Source: Prevotella sp.
Lineage (GTDB): Bacteria > Bacteroidota > Bacteroidia > Bacteroidales > Bacteroidaceae
Assembly (NCBI GenBank): GCA_017458005.1
Contig: JAFTGH010000023.1
Coordinates: forward strand, 56,484 to 120,483
Length of the DNA stretch: 64,000 nucleotides
Direction: 5' to 3'
Shown: positions 29,418-36,389 of the stretch, piece by piece
How the letters are laid out: each line of letters begins with the position of its first letter
Numbering within the stretch: position 1 is the stretch's first letter
Translations under genes and position numbers: made by a program
The notes under the pieces: model-generated
Seen by the model: only the letters and a program-made list of their open reading frames with translations
What the model was told of the DNA's origin: nothing
Database searches by the model: none

Positions 29418-30524
29418 ATGGAACATCCCGAGAATAGTGCGGAATACGCAGGACTACAAGTAAACAGTGGGGTGCAACAGCCCTCAATCATCAACCCCTA
29501 TCTGAAGCGTAACCGTTTCAAGCGACGTGAGATGACTGCCGCAGAGATGGTGGAAGGTATCGTCAAAGGGGATGTCACCGTACTCTCCCAGGCAGTGACC
29601 TTGGTGGAGAGTGTCAACCCTGACCATCAGGAGAAAGCGCAGGAGGTCATCAACAAATGTCTGCCCTATAGTGGCAACTCTGTCCGTATCGGTATCAGTG
29701 GCGTGCCAGGGGCGGGTAAGTCGACCTCTATCGATGCTTTCGGCATGCATGTGCTGAAAGAGAAAGGGGGTAAACTCGCTGTCCTCGCCATCGACCCCAG
29801 TTCGGAGCGTTCCAAGGGTAGTATCTTGGGTGATAAGACACGCATGGAGAAACTCTCCGTCCATCCCGACTCCTTCATCCGTCCTAGTCCTACGGCAGGC
29901 TCCTTAGGTGGTGTGGCACGCAAGACTCGTGAGACCATCATCCTCTGTGAGGCGGCAGGCTTCGACAAGATCTTCGTGGAGACGGTGGGTGTCGGGCAGA
30001 GTGAGACGGCATGTCACTCGATGGTCGACTTCTTCCTGCTCATCCAACTGGCTGGCACAGGTGATGAACTGCAGGGCATCAAACGCGGTATTATGGAGAT
30101 ATGCGATGGTATTGTCATCAACAAATGCGATGGCGAGAATGTCGACAAATGCCAGATGGCGGCAACCAATTTCCGTAATGCCCTCCATTTCTTCCCCATG
30201 CCTGAGAGCGGCTGGCTGCCGAAGGTGCTGTGCTATAGCGGCTTCTATGAGTTGGGCATCAAGGAGATATGGGATATGATCTATCAGTATGTTGACTTCG
30301 TGAAGGCGAACGGCTATTTCGACTATCGTCGCAGTGAGCAGGCTAAATACTGGATGTATGAGAGTATCAATGAGCATCTGCGTATGAGTTTCTATAACAA
30401 CCCCGTGATACAACAGCAGTTGCAGGAGGCGGAGCGGATTGTATTAGCAGGGCAGAAGACTTCTTTCACAGCAGCGCAAGACCTCCTTGACCGCTACTTC
30501 GATTCCCTGAAACAGCATCTCTGA
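29418..30524 (+). CDS. meaB: MeaB-type GTPase (methylmalonyl-CoA mutase chaperone)
   Basis: G3E-family P-loop GTPase that protects and reloads the B12 cofactor of methylmalonyl-CoA mutase, used in the succinate-propionate pathway. The Walker A GVPGAGKS is at about residues 95-102. It is followed by AIDPSSERSKGSILGDKTRM and FIRPSPTAGSLGGVA, which are diagnostic of MeaB/ArgK, then ETVGVGQSE and the base-recognition NKCDG. Length 368 is slightly long because of an N-terminal extension. The mutase subunits are not in this window. ispH follows after 35 nt on the same strand. Confidence 0.93.
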   Translation: MEHPENSAEYAGLQVNSGVQQPSIINPYLKRNRFKRREMTAAEMVEGIVKGDVTVLSQAVTLVESVNPDHQEKAQEVINKCLPYSGNSVRIGISGVPGAGKSTSIDAFGMHVLKEKGGKLAVLAIDPSSERSKGSILGDKTRMEKLSVHPDSFIRPSPTAGSLGGVARKTRETIILCEAAGFDKIFVETVGVGQSETACHSMVDFFLLIQLAGTGDELQGIKRGIMEICDGIVINKCDGENVDKCQMAATNFRNALHFFPMPESGWLPKVLCYSGFYELGIKEIWDMIYQYVDFVKANGYFDYRRSEQAKYWMYESINEHLRMSFYNNPVIQQQLQEAERIVLAGQKTSFTAAQDLLDRYFDSLKQHL

Positions 30525-30559
30525 GCGAAGCGAATTTAATCTATAATGTTTAATCTTTC

Positions 30560-31405
30560 ATGTTAATCGAAATAGACAATGGCAGTGGCTTCTGCTTCGG
30601 AGTGACCACAGCGATACAGAAAGCGGAGGAGGAACTGGCAAAGGGTAATAAACTCTATTGCCTGGGCGACATCGTGCATAATGGCATGGAGTGTGAGCGA
30701 CTGCGACAGATGGGACTGATCACCATCAACCATGACGAGATGCGTGAACTCCATGATGTCAAGGTGTTGCTGCGTGCTCATGGGGAGCCCCCTGCTACCT
30801 ACGAACTGGCTCGACGCAACCATATCGAGATTATCGACGCCACCTGTCCTGTGGTTCTTCAGTTGCAGAAGAAAATCAAAAAGCAGTTTGAGGCAGGTAA
30901 CGGACAAATCGTTATCTTTGGAAAGAAAGGTCATGCGGAGGTGTTAGGACTTGTCGGACAGACACAGTCGACGGCTATCGTCATCGAGAGTTTCGAGGAA
31001 GTGAAGAAACTTGACTTCTCCCGTGATGTCTATCTCTATTCGCAAACGACGAAGAGCCTGGATGAGTTTCACCAGATTATCGAATACATCCAGCAGCATA
31101 TCTCACCATCGGCAACCTTCCGTAGTTTCGACACCATCTGCCGTAATGTGGCAAACCGCATGCCCAATATCTCTGCCTTTGCCAGTAAGCACGACCTTAT
31201 TCTCTTCGTGTGTGGTCGTAAGAGCAGTAACGGAAAGGTGCTTTTCAACGAGTGCCTGCGTGTCAATCCCAACAGTCGTCTGATAGAGGGACCAGACGAG
31301 ATTGACCCCTCATGGCTCGAAGGTGTTCAGACGGTAGGCATCTGTGGTGCCACCAGCACCCCGAAATGGCTCATGGAACAATGCCGTGATGCGTTAATGG
31401 TGTAA
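30560..31405 (+). CDS. ispH: 4-hydroxy-3-methylbut-2-enyl diphosphate reductase
   Basis: Last enzyme of the non-mevalonate isoprenoid pathway, an iron-sulfur protein giving IPP and DMAPP. The three cluster cysteines are visible: SGFCFGV (Cys12), DATCPVV (Cys96) and VGICGATSTP (about 260). Other hallmarks are the IVHN motif with its His near residue 40 and RAHGEPP. Length 281 is normal. It follows meaB by 35 nt on the same strand and converges with cmk. The polyprenyl synthetase at 33969 acts later in the same pathway. Confidence 0.95.
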   Translation: MLIEIDNGSGFCFGVTTAIQKAEEELAKGNKLYCLGDIVHNGMECERLRQMGLITINHDEMRELHDVKVLLRAHGEPPATYELARRNHIEIIDATCPVVLQLQKKIKKQFEAGNGQIVIFGKKGHAEVLGLVGQTQSTAIVIESFEEVKKLDFSRDVYLYSQTTKSLDEFHQIIEYIQQHISPSATFRSFDTICRNVANRMPNISAFASKHDLILFVCGRKSSNGKVLFNECLRVNPNSRLIEGPDEIDPSWLEGVQTVGICGATSTPKWLMEQCRDALMV

Positions 31406-31429
31406 TAACGACCCGTTTGAAGGCTTCAT

Positions 31430-32119
31430 TTATCCTTTCACCGTCTCATTGAAACGATCCAGAAGCCATTGCTTCTGTTCGGGAATCGTCATGTGGGAGT
31501 TGTCGAGTTCGATAGCATCATCTGCTTTACGCAAGGGTGATACCTCACGATGGCTGTCGATATAGTCGCGCTCCTGTACGTTCTTGAGGATATCGGCATA
31601 GTCTGCCTCCATACCTTTCGCCTTCAACTCTTCGTAACGACGTTGAGCACGAACCTCAGGCGAGGCGGTGACGAAGATTTTCAGTTCGGCATTGGGAAAC
31701 ACGGTAGTACCAATGTCGCGACCATCCATCACGACACCTTTGTCCTTGCCCATCTGCTGTTGCTGTGCCACCATTGCCTCACGGACAAAGCCAAGGGTAG
31801 CGATCGGGCTGACACGATTGGATACCTCCATCGAACGAATCTCGCTCTCTACCAGTTCTCCGTTCAGATAGGTGTCAGGACGACCCGTCTGGGCATTGAA
31901 CTTAAACGAGATATGGATCTCAGGCATCCGACGGCGTAACTCGTCCTCATTGATGCCCTCCTCGGTAAATAATCCGTTGCGGAGCGCAAAAAGAGTGACG
32001 CTACGGTACATGGCACCTGTATCTACATAAACATAACCAACCTCACGGGCAAGGTCTTTTGCCATCGTGCTCTTACCGCACGAGGAATGACCGTCTATTG
32101 CTATTGTAATCTTTTTCAT
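31430..32119 (-). CDS. cmk: Cytidylate kinase
   Basis: Phosphorylates CMP and dCMP to the diphosphates. P-loop GHSSCGKST at residues 9-17; then YVDTGAMYR (substrate contact), [22 protein letters not shown] and RAQRRYEEL, the classic CMP kinase landmarks. Length 229 is normal. Its ATG overlaps the porQ stop by 4 nt (ATGA), so it is translated as part of a porQ-cmk operon. Confidence 0.95.
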   Translation of the reverse strand: MKKITIAIDGHSSCGKSTMAKDLAREVGYVYVDTGAMYRSVTLFALRNGLFTEEGINEDELRRRMPEIHISFKFNAQTGRPDTYLNGELVESEIRSMEVSNRVSPIATLGFVREAMVAQQQQMGKDKGVVMDGRDIGTTVFPNAELKIFVTASPEVRAQRRYEELKAKGMEADYADILKNVQERDYIDSHREVSPLRKADDAIELDNSHMTIPEQKQWLLDRFNETVKG

Positions 32120-33093
32120 AAACTATAAGTTGCATTGATCAATAGTGACGATGCCGACACATGGTATTTCGCATAGGCGACACCGAGTTTGAAACGCTTC
32201 AGCGTCAGTCCTGCACCAGCCGACAGACCGGCCCCATGGCTGCTACTGCTGTCGCCTTCGCTCACCTTCATCTCATCACGACGACGGAAGTTATAACCTG
32301 CTGCAAGATAGATGGTCTCTCCGATAAAGAAGTCGACACCGATGGCAAGGTGCTGGATGAAACTCGTGTCCCAGCGGTTGAGGCGTGACAGGGTGGCAGA
32401 GAAACGCAATGGCGCGGCGGCAAGTTGCTTGGAGACTCCCATCTGTAAGTCGAAAGGTATCTTCTCGTATTCGTCCTGATAGGCCTTCACCTGTCCACCG
32501 AGGTTCTTTGCCACGGCAGAGACCGACCATCCATGCTCCTCGTCATAGTAGTTTAGACCGAGGTCGGAGGCGATGCCGATGGAGTTATAGCCTGCTATCG
32601 AGGAGGAGATGAAGCGCAGTGTGATACCACCGCTCCAATGGTTGCTGAGCAGGTAGGCGAAACTTCCCGCAATGGCGATGTCCTTTGCCGAGAACGTGCC
32701 CATCTCGATATTGTCTGCCGTTGTCTCCTTCATGCTGCCATAGTCCATATACTGTGCGCTGATCCCCCACGTGGCACGCTCCTTCCATGCCTTGACAAAG
32801 GAAGCGGAGGCAGTCTTCGAACCCTCCATGTAGGTCATGAAATTGAGGTTGAGGCTCTTGTCTGCCGCATTGCAGATCAGTGCCGGATTGTGGAAGATCA
32901 AGGTGGGGTCGTCTTCACAGATGGTGATATTGTCACCTCCCAGGGCTGCCACATGGGAACTGACAGGCAGACGCAGAAAACTATAGACCTCCTGACTCTC
33001 CTGGGCGTGTAAGGGTAAGAAGGTAAAAAGGTAAAAAGGTAAGAGGATCGCTCCCCTTACAACCAGTTTGATGCTTTGGTTTGGCTTCTTCAT
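32116..33093 (-). CDS. porQ: Type IX secretion system protein PorQ
   Basis: Outer-membrane beta-barrel of the PorV/PorQ (FadL-like) group that helps the type IX system shuttle or anchor cargo at the surface. After the signal peptide the mature protein starts [23 protein letters not shown], with the [12 protein letters not shown] signature, and continues as amphipathic strands to a C-terminal LLINATYSL. The start at [10 protein letters not shown] (33093) was preferred over an upstream in-frame ATG at 33147, because the latter would add 18 residues before a normal signal peptide. The signal core [12 protein letters not shown] is encoded by an octamer repeat. It overlaps cmk by 4 nt. Confidence 0.85.
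   Translation of the reverse strand: MKKPNQSIKLVVRGAILLPFYLFTFLPLHAQESQEVYSFLRLPVSSHVAALGGDNITICEDDPTLIFHNPALICNAADKSLNLNFMTYMEGSKTASASFVKAWKERATWGISAQYMDYGSMKETTADNIEMGTFSAKDIAIAGSFAYLLSNHWSGGITLRFISSSIAGYNSIGIASDLGLNYYDEEHGWSVSAVAKNLGGQVKAYQDEYEKIPFDLQMGVSKQLAAAPLRFSATLSRLNRWDTSFIQHLAIGVDFFIGETIYLAAGYNFRRRDEMKVSEGDSSSSHGAGLSAGAGLTLKRFKLGVAYAKYHVSASSLLINATYSL
33011..33042 (-). repeat. Octamer repeat encoding the PorQ signal-peptide core
   Basis: Plus-strand units AAGGGTAA, GAAGGTAA, AAAGGTAA and AAAGGTAA (the TTTTTACC family read in reverse) lie within the porQ coding sequence and give [11 protein letters not shown]. The repeat register is exact. Confidence 0.8.
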
Positions 33094-33150
33094 TTTACTT
33101 TTTATGTTAAATAAACGACAAAGCAACGAATTTATTATTATTTCCATCGC

Positions 33151-33195
33151 TTTTTACCTTTTTTACCTTTTTACTTTTTTACTTTTTTACTTTTC
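33151..33195. repeat. TTTTTAC(C/T) octamer array upstream of tonB
   Basis: Five units, one stretched to nine bases, occupy the divergent spacer between porQ and tonB. They end five bases before the TACCTTTG promoter element, so the array lies where the -33 box of tonB would be. Confidence 0.75.
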
Positions 33196-33199
33196 TTTG

Positions 33200-33207
33200 T
33201 ACCTTTG
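33200..33207 (+). promoter_or_regulatory. -7 element (TACCTTTG) 8 nt before the tonB ATG
   Basis: TACCTTTG ends eight bases before ATG 33216, leaving room for only a few leader bases. The region upstream is the octamer array, not a clean TTTG box. Confidence 0.6.
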
Positions 33208-33215
33208 CCGTCGAC

Positions 33216-33935
33216 ATGGAACAAAAGAAGACACCACAGGCTGATCTTGACCAGCAACGCACTACAGGATTTCTCTTGGGAACGATTTTAGTGCTTGCTC
33301 TGCTCTTTGTCGCTCTGGAGTGGAACAGCGTGGAGTCGGTAGATGATGGAGAGACCATCGACTTGGCAGACCTGATGCATGAGGACGAGATGATTCCCAT
33401 GTCGATAGAGGAGCAGTTTGCCCAGTTGGAGCCAGACAAGGCGCAACCTAAGGAGGCGGAGCAACTGCATATCGTGGACGATAATGTGGAGATACTGCCT
33501 CAGGACGAGCAGGTCGCCGAGGACGAGGGCGGCGAGGACGATGAGGCGTTGCTGAAAGAGTTGCAAGGCGAGGAGGAACCTAAGGCGTTGGCTCCGATGG
33601 GTATCGACCCAGAGGACAATCCCTTGAAGTTCCGACTCGTAGAGGACCTTCCCCAATATCCTGGCGGTGCCGTGGAGTTCATGAAATGGCTGACGAAAAA
33701 CCTGCAATACCCTAAAAAGGCACAGGTCTTGAAGAAACAAGGAACCGTCATCGCCCATTTCTATGTGGAGAAAGACGGTAGGATCACAGGTCTGAAAATC
33801 GTGCAGTCGCTTTCCAAGGAGTGTGACAATGAGGCGCTCCGTGTCTTGGGGATGATGCCCAACTGGCAACCCGGTGTACAGAATGGTAAACCCTGTCGGA
33901 CGAAAGTAAGTATTCCTATTGTATTTAAACTATGA
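33216..33935 (+). CDS. TonB-family energy transducer
   Basis: 239 residues. A short cytoplasmic N-terminus and one membrane helix (about 18-36, GFLLGTILVLALLFVALEW) are followed by an acidic, Glu/Asp-rich periplasmic linker (about 60-130). The C-terminal TonB domain has FMKWLTKNLQYPKKAQ, GTVIAHFYVEKDGRI and WQPGVQNGKP. It links the proton-motive force, via ExbB/ExbD, to outer-membrane receptors; an exbB-exbD-exbD set is at 39357. The usual Pro-rich linker is replaced by an acidic one. The short MEQKKTPQAD start fits the promoter spacing. It is followed by the polyprenyl synthetase after 33 nt. Confidence 0.9.
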   Translation: MEQKKTPQADLDQQRTTGFLLGTILVLALLFVALEWNSVESVDDGETIDLADLMHEDEMIPMSIEEQFAQLEPDKAQPKEAEQLHIVDDNVEILPQDEQVAEDEGGEDDEALLKELQGEEEPKALAPMGIDPEDNPLKFRLVEDLPQYPGGAVEFMKWLTKNLQYPKKAQVLKKQGTVIAHFYVEKDGRITGLKIVQSLSKECDNEALRVLGMMPNWQPGVQNGKPCRTKVSIPIVFKL

Positions 33936-33968
33936 GATGGAACATTAAAGATTAAACATTAAAAGATT
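33936..33968. repeat. ATTAAAS heptamer repeat between tonB and the polyprenyl synthetase gene
   Basis: ATTAAAG, ATTAAAC and ATTAAAAG units fill the spacer directly before ATG 33969. The same heptamer fills the spacers at 40173-40212 and 41128-41161. Confidence 0.6.
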
Positions 33969-34946
33969 ATGATACAGACATCTAATGAAATCCTGAACTT
34001 AGTAAACCATTTCCTAGAGCAACTGCCTTACGAGCGGAAGCCTCAGTCGTTGTACGACCCCATCCGTTATGTGTTGTCGATAGGGGGTAAGCGCATCCGT
34101 CCTGTATTGATGCTGATGGCATACAATCTCTTCAAGGAGCACCCCGAGGAGATACTGATGCCTGCGTGTGGACTGGAGACCTACCATAACTACACGCTGT
34201 TGCATGATGACTTGATGGACAATGCCGACCTGCGTCGTGGTCATGAGACAGTGCACAAGCGTTGGAATGCGAATACCGCTATCCTCTCAGGCGACTCGAT
34301 GCTTGTACTTGCCTATCAGCGCATCGCACAGGTACCTGCCGAGAAACTTGCCGACGTGCTGGACTGTTTTACGGAGACGGCACTGGAGATAGGTGAGGGA
34401 CAGGAGTACGACATGGCTTTCGAGACACGTAATGATGTCCGTGAGGAGGAGTATGTGGAGATGATTCGTCTGAAGACCTCCGTCCTGCTCGCCTGTGCCA
34501 CGAAGATTGGCAGTATCCTTGCCGATGCTCCTTCAGAGGATGTCAATCATCTGTATAAGTTCGGAGAGCAGTTGGGACTCGCCTTCCAGTTGCAGGACGA
34601 CCTCTTGGATGTCTATGGTGACCCGAAAGTGTTCGGAAAGGCGGTTGGAGGTGATATCACCTCCAACAAGAAGACCTATATGCTCATCAATGCATACAAC
34701 CGTGCCGATGAGAGACAGCGTGCCGAACTGACCCGATGGGTAGAGGCAAAGACCTTCAATCGTGATGTGAAGGTAGCGGCGGTCACTCGCCTCTACGACG
34801 AGATTGGTATTCGCCAACTCTGCGAGGAGAAGATCAACTACTATTTCGATCAGGCAGCCCAATACTTGGCAAAGGTCAGTGTGCCAGACGACCGTAAGCA
34901 GGCATTGCGCCAATACATGGAAGAACTGCTTCATCGCAACAAATAA
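33969..34946 (+). CDS. Polyprenyl diphosphate synthase
   Basis: Trans-prenyltransferase that extends allylic diphosphates with IPP. It has GGKRIRPVLML, the first Asp-rich motif DDLMDNADLRRG (residues 80-91), KTSVLLACATKIGSILAD, and the second Asp-rich motif QLQDDLLDVYGD (about 210). Length 325 is normal. The residues before the first motif (YHNYTLLHD) are of the kind that set chain length, but the exact product (farnesyl, geranylgeranyl or octaprenyl) cannot be fixed by eye. It lies four bases before tatD in the tonB transcript. Confidence 0.9.
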   Translation: MIQTSNEILNLVNHFLEQLPYERKPQSLYDPIRYVLSIGGKRIRPVLMLMAYNLFKEHPEEILMPACGLETYHNYTLLHDDLMDNADLRRGHETVHKRWNANTAILSGDSMLVLAYQRIAQVPAEKLADVLDCFTETALEIGEGQEYDMAFETRNDVREEEYVEMIRLKTSVLLACATKIGSILADAPSEDVNHLYKFGEQLGLAFQLQDDLLDVYGDPKVFGKAVGGDITSNKKTYMLINAYNRADERQRAELTRWVEAKTFNRDVKVAAVTRLYDEIGIRQLCEEKINYYFDQAAQYLAKVSVPDDRKQALRQYMEELLHRNK

Positions 34947-34950
34947 GCAA

Positions 34951-35832
34951 ATGCCAACAGCCAAATTCATAGACACCCATTGCCATCTGGATGGCGAAGA
35001 GTTTCGTGACGACTTGGATGCTGTCGTACAACGAGCCCAGGATACTGGTTGTGCGAAAGTCTTCATCCCTGCCATCGACCTTCCGTCGTGTCAGACAGTG
35101 ATGGAGGTCGCCCGTCGTTATCCCGGCTATGCCTATCCCATGCTTGGTCTGCATCCTGAGGAGGTGAGAGGTGACTGGCGCAATGTCCTCCATCAAATTC
35201 GGGAGTACGTGGGTATGGGAGTACGGGAGTACGGGGGTACGGGAGTACGTGGGTACGAGAAATGTTCTGCGGGCAATAGTAATCTCGCCCCCTCGTACCC
35301 TCGTACTCTCGTACCTTCGGAAACAATCGCTATTGGTGAAGTAGGACTCGACTTCTATTGGAGTCGTGAGTTTGAGCAGGAGCAGATGCTTGCCTTTGAG
35401 GAACAGGTGCGTTGGTCGGTAGAGACTCGTCTGCCGTTGATGATACACTGCAGGAAAGCACAGAACGAGATGGTTACTATATTAAAAAGGTACGCGCGAG
35501 AGTTACCTGGAGGGGTGTTCCATTGCTTCACGGGTAATGAGCAGGAGGCACGTCAACTGTTGGAGTTCGACCGTTTCGTGTTGGGAATAGGTGGTGTGCT
35601 GACGTTTAAGAAGAGCCATCTGCCGGAGGTGCTGCCAGCCAGTGTTCCCTTGGACCGTATTGTCTTGGAGACGGATGCCCCCTATATGGCTCCTGTCCCC
35701 ATGCGTGGTCAGCGTAACGAGCCCGCTTTCATCTGTCATGTCATCACCCGTCTAGCAGAGGCGTATGGAGTCAGTGAGGAAGAAGTTTGCGAGAGGACGA
35801 ACGAAAATGTCGTTCGAATTTTCTCGTTATAA
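34951..35832 (+). CDS. TatD-family metal-dependent DNase, with in-frame octamer insertion
   Basis: TIM-barrel metallohydrolase (3'-5' exonuclease/DNase family). Metal ligands are seen in FIDTHCHLD (His10, His12), IAIGEVGLDFYW (Glu), MIHCRKAQ (His), VFHCFTGN (His) and ETDAPYM (Asp). The start at 34951 (MPTAKFIDTH) is four bases after the upstream gene; reading frame further upstream is open but overlaps it. Residues about 85-124 are an insertion of repeated REYVGMGVREYGGTG-type sequence just before the IAIGEVGLD strand, encoded by an inverted octamer element. With it the protein is 293 residues instead of the usual 255-265. The barrel motifs are intact, so activity is plausible with a surface loop. 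Confidence 0.9.
   Translation: MPTAKFIDTHCHLDGEEFRDDLDAVVQRAQDTGCAKVFIPAIDLPSCQTVMEVARRYPGYAYPMLGLHPEEVRGDWRNVLHQIREYVGMGVREYGGTGVRGYEKCSAGNSNLAPSYPRTLVPSETIAIGEVGLDFYWSREFEQEQMLAFEEQVRWSVETRLPLMIHCRKAQNEMVTILKRYARELPGGVFHCFTGNEQEARQLLEFDRFVLGIGGVLTFKKSHLPEVLPASVPLDRIVLETDAPYMAPVPMRGQRNEPAFICHVITRLAEAYGVSEEEVCERTNENVVRIFSL
35196..35322 (+). repeat. Palindromic octamer element inserted in tatD
   Basis: The left arm is seven exact 8-bp units of the form GGGAGTAC (35201-35256). The core (about 35257-35282) begins GAGAAATGTTCTG. The right arm is complementary octamers (TCTCGCCC, CCTCGTAC twice, TCTCGTAC; 35283-35314). The entry sequence AAATTCGGGAGTACG matches AAATTCGGGGGTACG in the sigma gene element at 46004, in the same reading frame. 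The arms can fold on each other. Confidence 0.85.
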
Positions 35833-35834
35833 AA

Positions 35835-35866
35835 TTTGGCGGTTTGCTCACTTATTCGTAACTTTG
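35835..35866 (+). promoter_or_regulatory. Promoter of tRNA-Ser
   Basis: TTTG at 35835-35838 and TAACTTTG at 35859-35866 are separated by 20 nt, matching the Bacteroidota consensus. The tRNA begins 16 nt further on. Confidence 0.75.
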
Positions 35867-35882
35867 CATCCGCTTACAACTA

Positions 35883-35970
35883 GGAGAGGTGCTCGAGTGG
35901 TTGAAGAGGCACGCCTGGAAAGCGTGTAACCGGCAAAACCGGTTCGCAGGTTCGAATCCTGTTCTCTCCG
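35883..35970 (+). tRNA. tRNA-Ser (anticodon GGA)
   Basis: 88 nt. The acceptor stem pairs GGAGAGG with TCTCTCC, followed by discriminator G. The anticodon loop contains CTGGAAA, giving anticodon GGA for UCC/UCU. There is a long variable arm (about 35929-35944) of the serine type, and the T loop contains GGTTCGAATCC. CCA is not fully encoded. A strong promoter precedes it and a hairpin terminator follows. Confidence 0.95.
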
Positions 35971-35986
35971 CAGGATGAGCAGGTTC

Positions 35987-36015
35987 AAAGCCCTGAGGAA
36001 AAACCTCGGGGCTTT
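35987..36015 (+). terminator. Terminator after tRNA-Ser
   Basis: AAAGCCCTGAGG pairs with CCTCGGGGCTTT around a five-A loop, 16 nt after the tRNA. Confidence 0.75.
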
Positions 36016-36017
36016 GT

Positions 36018-36062
36018 TGTTCTCTCCGCAAAAGACAGACTTGGAGAACCAAGTCTGTCTTT
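36018..36062 (+). repeat. tRNA-Ser tail copy plus hairpin
   Basis: TGTTCTCTCCGCA (36018-36030) repeats the tRNA's 3' end. It is followed at once by a perfect 14-bp hairpin (36031-36044 with 36049-36062) ending in TTT. Confidence 0.65.
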
Positions 36063-36070
36063 GCGTTATT

Positions 36071-36159
36071 GAGAGAACGGATGAGAACCAGGTTCGTAAT
36101 CGACGAAGTCGCTTTCACAAAGCGTAGCGACTGAAAGAATCCTGTTCTCTCCGCAGGAA
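36071..36159 (+). other. Structured tRNA-tail-derived element, possible small RNA
   Basis: An outer stem pairs GAGAGAACGGAT (36071) with ATCCTGTTCTCTC (36139), with one bulge. An inner perfect 7-bp stem pairs AGTCGCT (36107) with AGCGACT (36126). The distal 22 bases (36138-36159) are an exact copy of the tRNA-Ser 3' end and flank (35954-35975). It could be a decayed tRNA or attachment-site scar, or a small structured RNA. No promoter is visible directly before it. Confidence 0.35.
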
Positions 36160-36160
36160 G

Positions 36161-36190
36161 AATAAAGGGCTGCAATCGCAGCCCTTTATT
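36161..36190. terminator. Bidirectional terminator between the tRNA region and the small peptide gene
   Basis: A perfect 13-bp stem (36161-36173 with 36178-36190), loop AATC, A-rich on one side and T-rich on the other. The leftward small gene stops five bases away, so it serves that transcript and any read-through from the tRNA side. Confidence 0.8.
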
Positions 36191-36195
36191 CTTTA

Positions 36196-36375
36196 TTATA
36201 ACTTTAGAAGTTGTTCGAGTTCCGACTCTTCTTCGAAGCCAAGTCCGAAATCGAGGTCGAGTTCTCTTCCCAGACTTGGGTCTGACTGATCACTGGCGTT
36301 AAGACTCCCTGCCAGCAGTTGGACAGGATTTATCACGAAGAGTTCGCTGGTTGGTTTGATATATGTCTTTCTCAT
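36196..36375 (-). CDS. Small acidic peptide (59 aa) behind the C10 protease
   Basis: Starts MRKTYIKPTSELFVINPVQ, contains LLAGS, and ends in a strongly acidic tail of Asp/Glu/Leu residues. It resembles a type of short Bacteroidales protein (M[KR]KTYIKP...LLAGS) of unknown role; no enzyme motif is present. The start at 36375 is supported by GGAGG eight bases upstream. An upstream ATG at 36390 overlaps the protease stop codon (TAATG) and would add five residues. It is cotranscribed with the protease, so a role as partner, inhibitor or processed product of it is possible. It is shorter than known C10 inhibitors. Confidence 0.7.
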   Translation of the reverse strand: MRKTYIKPTSELFVINPVQLLAGSLNASDQSDPSLGRELDLDFGLGFEEESELEQLLKL

Positions 36376-36389
36376 TGTAGCGTCCTCCA

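Noticed and set aside
35196-35322. Frameshift or sequencing error in tatD
   Set aside because: The frame stays open through the repeat and conserved motifs continue on both sides; two other genes have related inserts.
35852-36175. A 107-codon frame across tRNA-Ser and the hairpins
   Set aside because: It runs over the tRNA and terminators on the opposite strand and has no coding signature.
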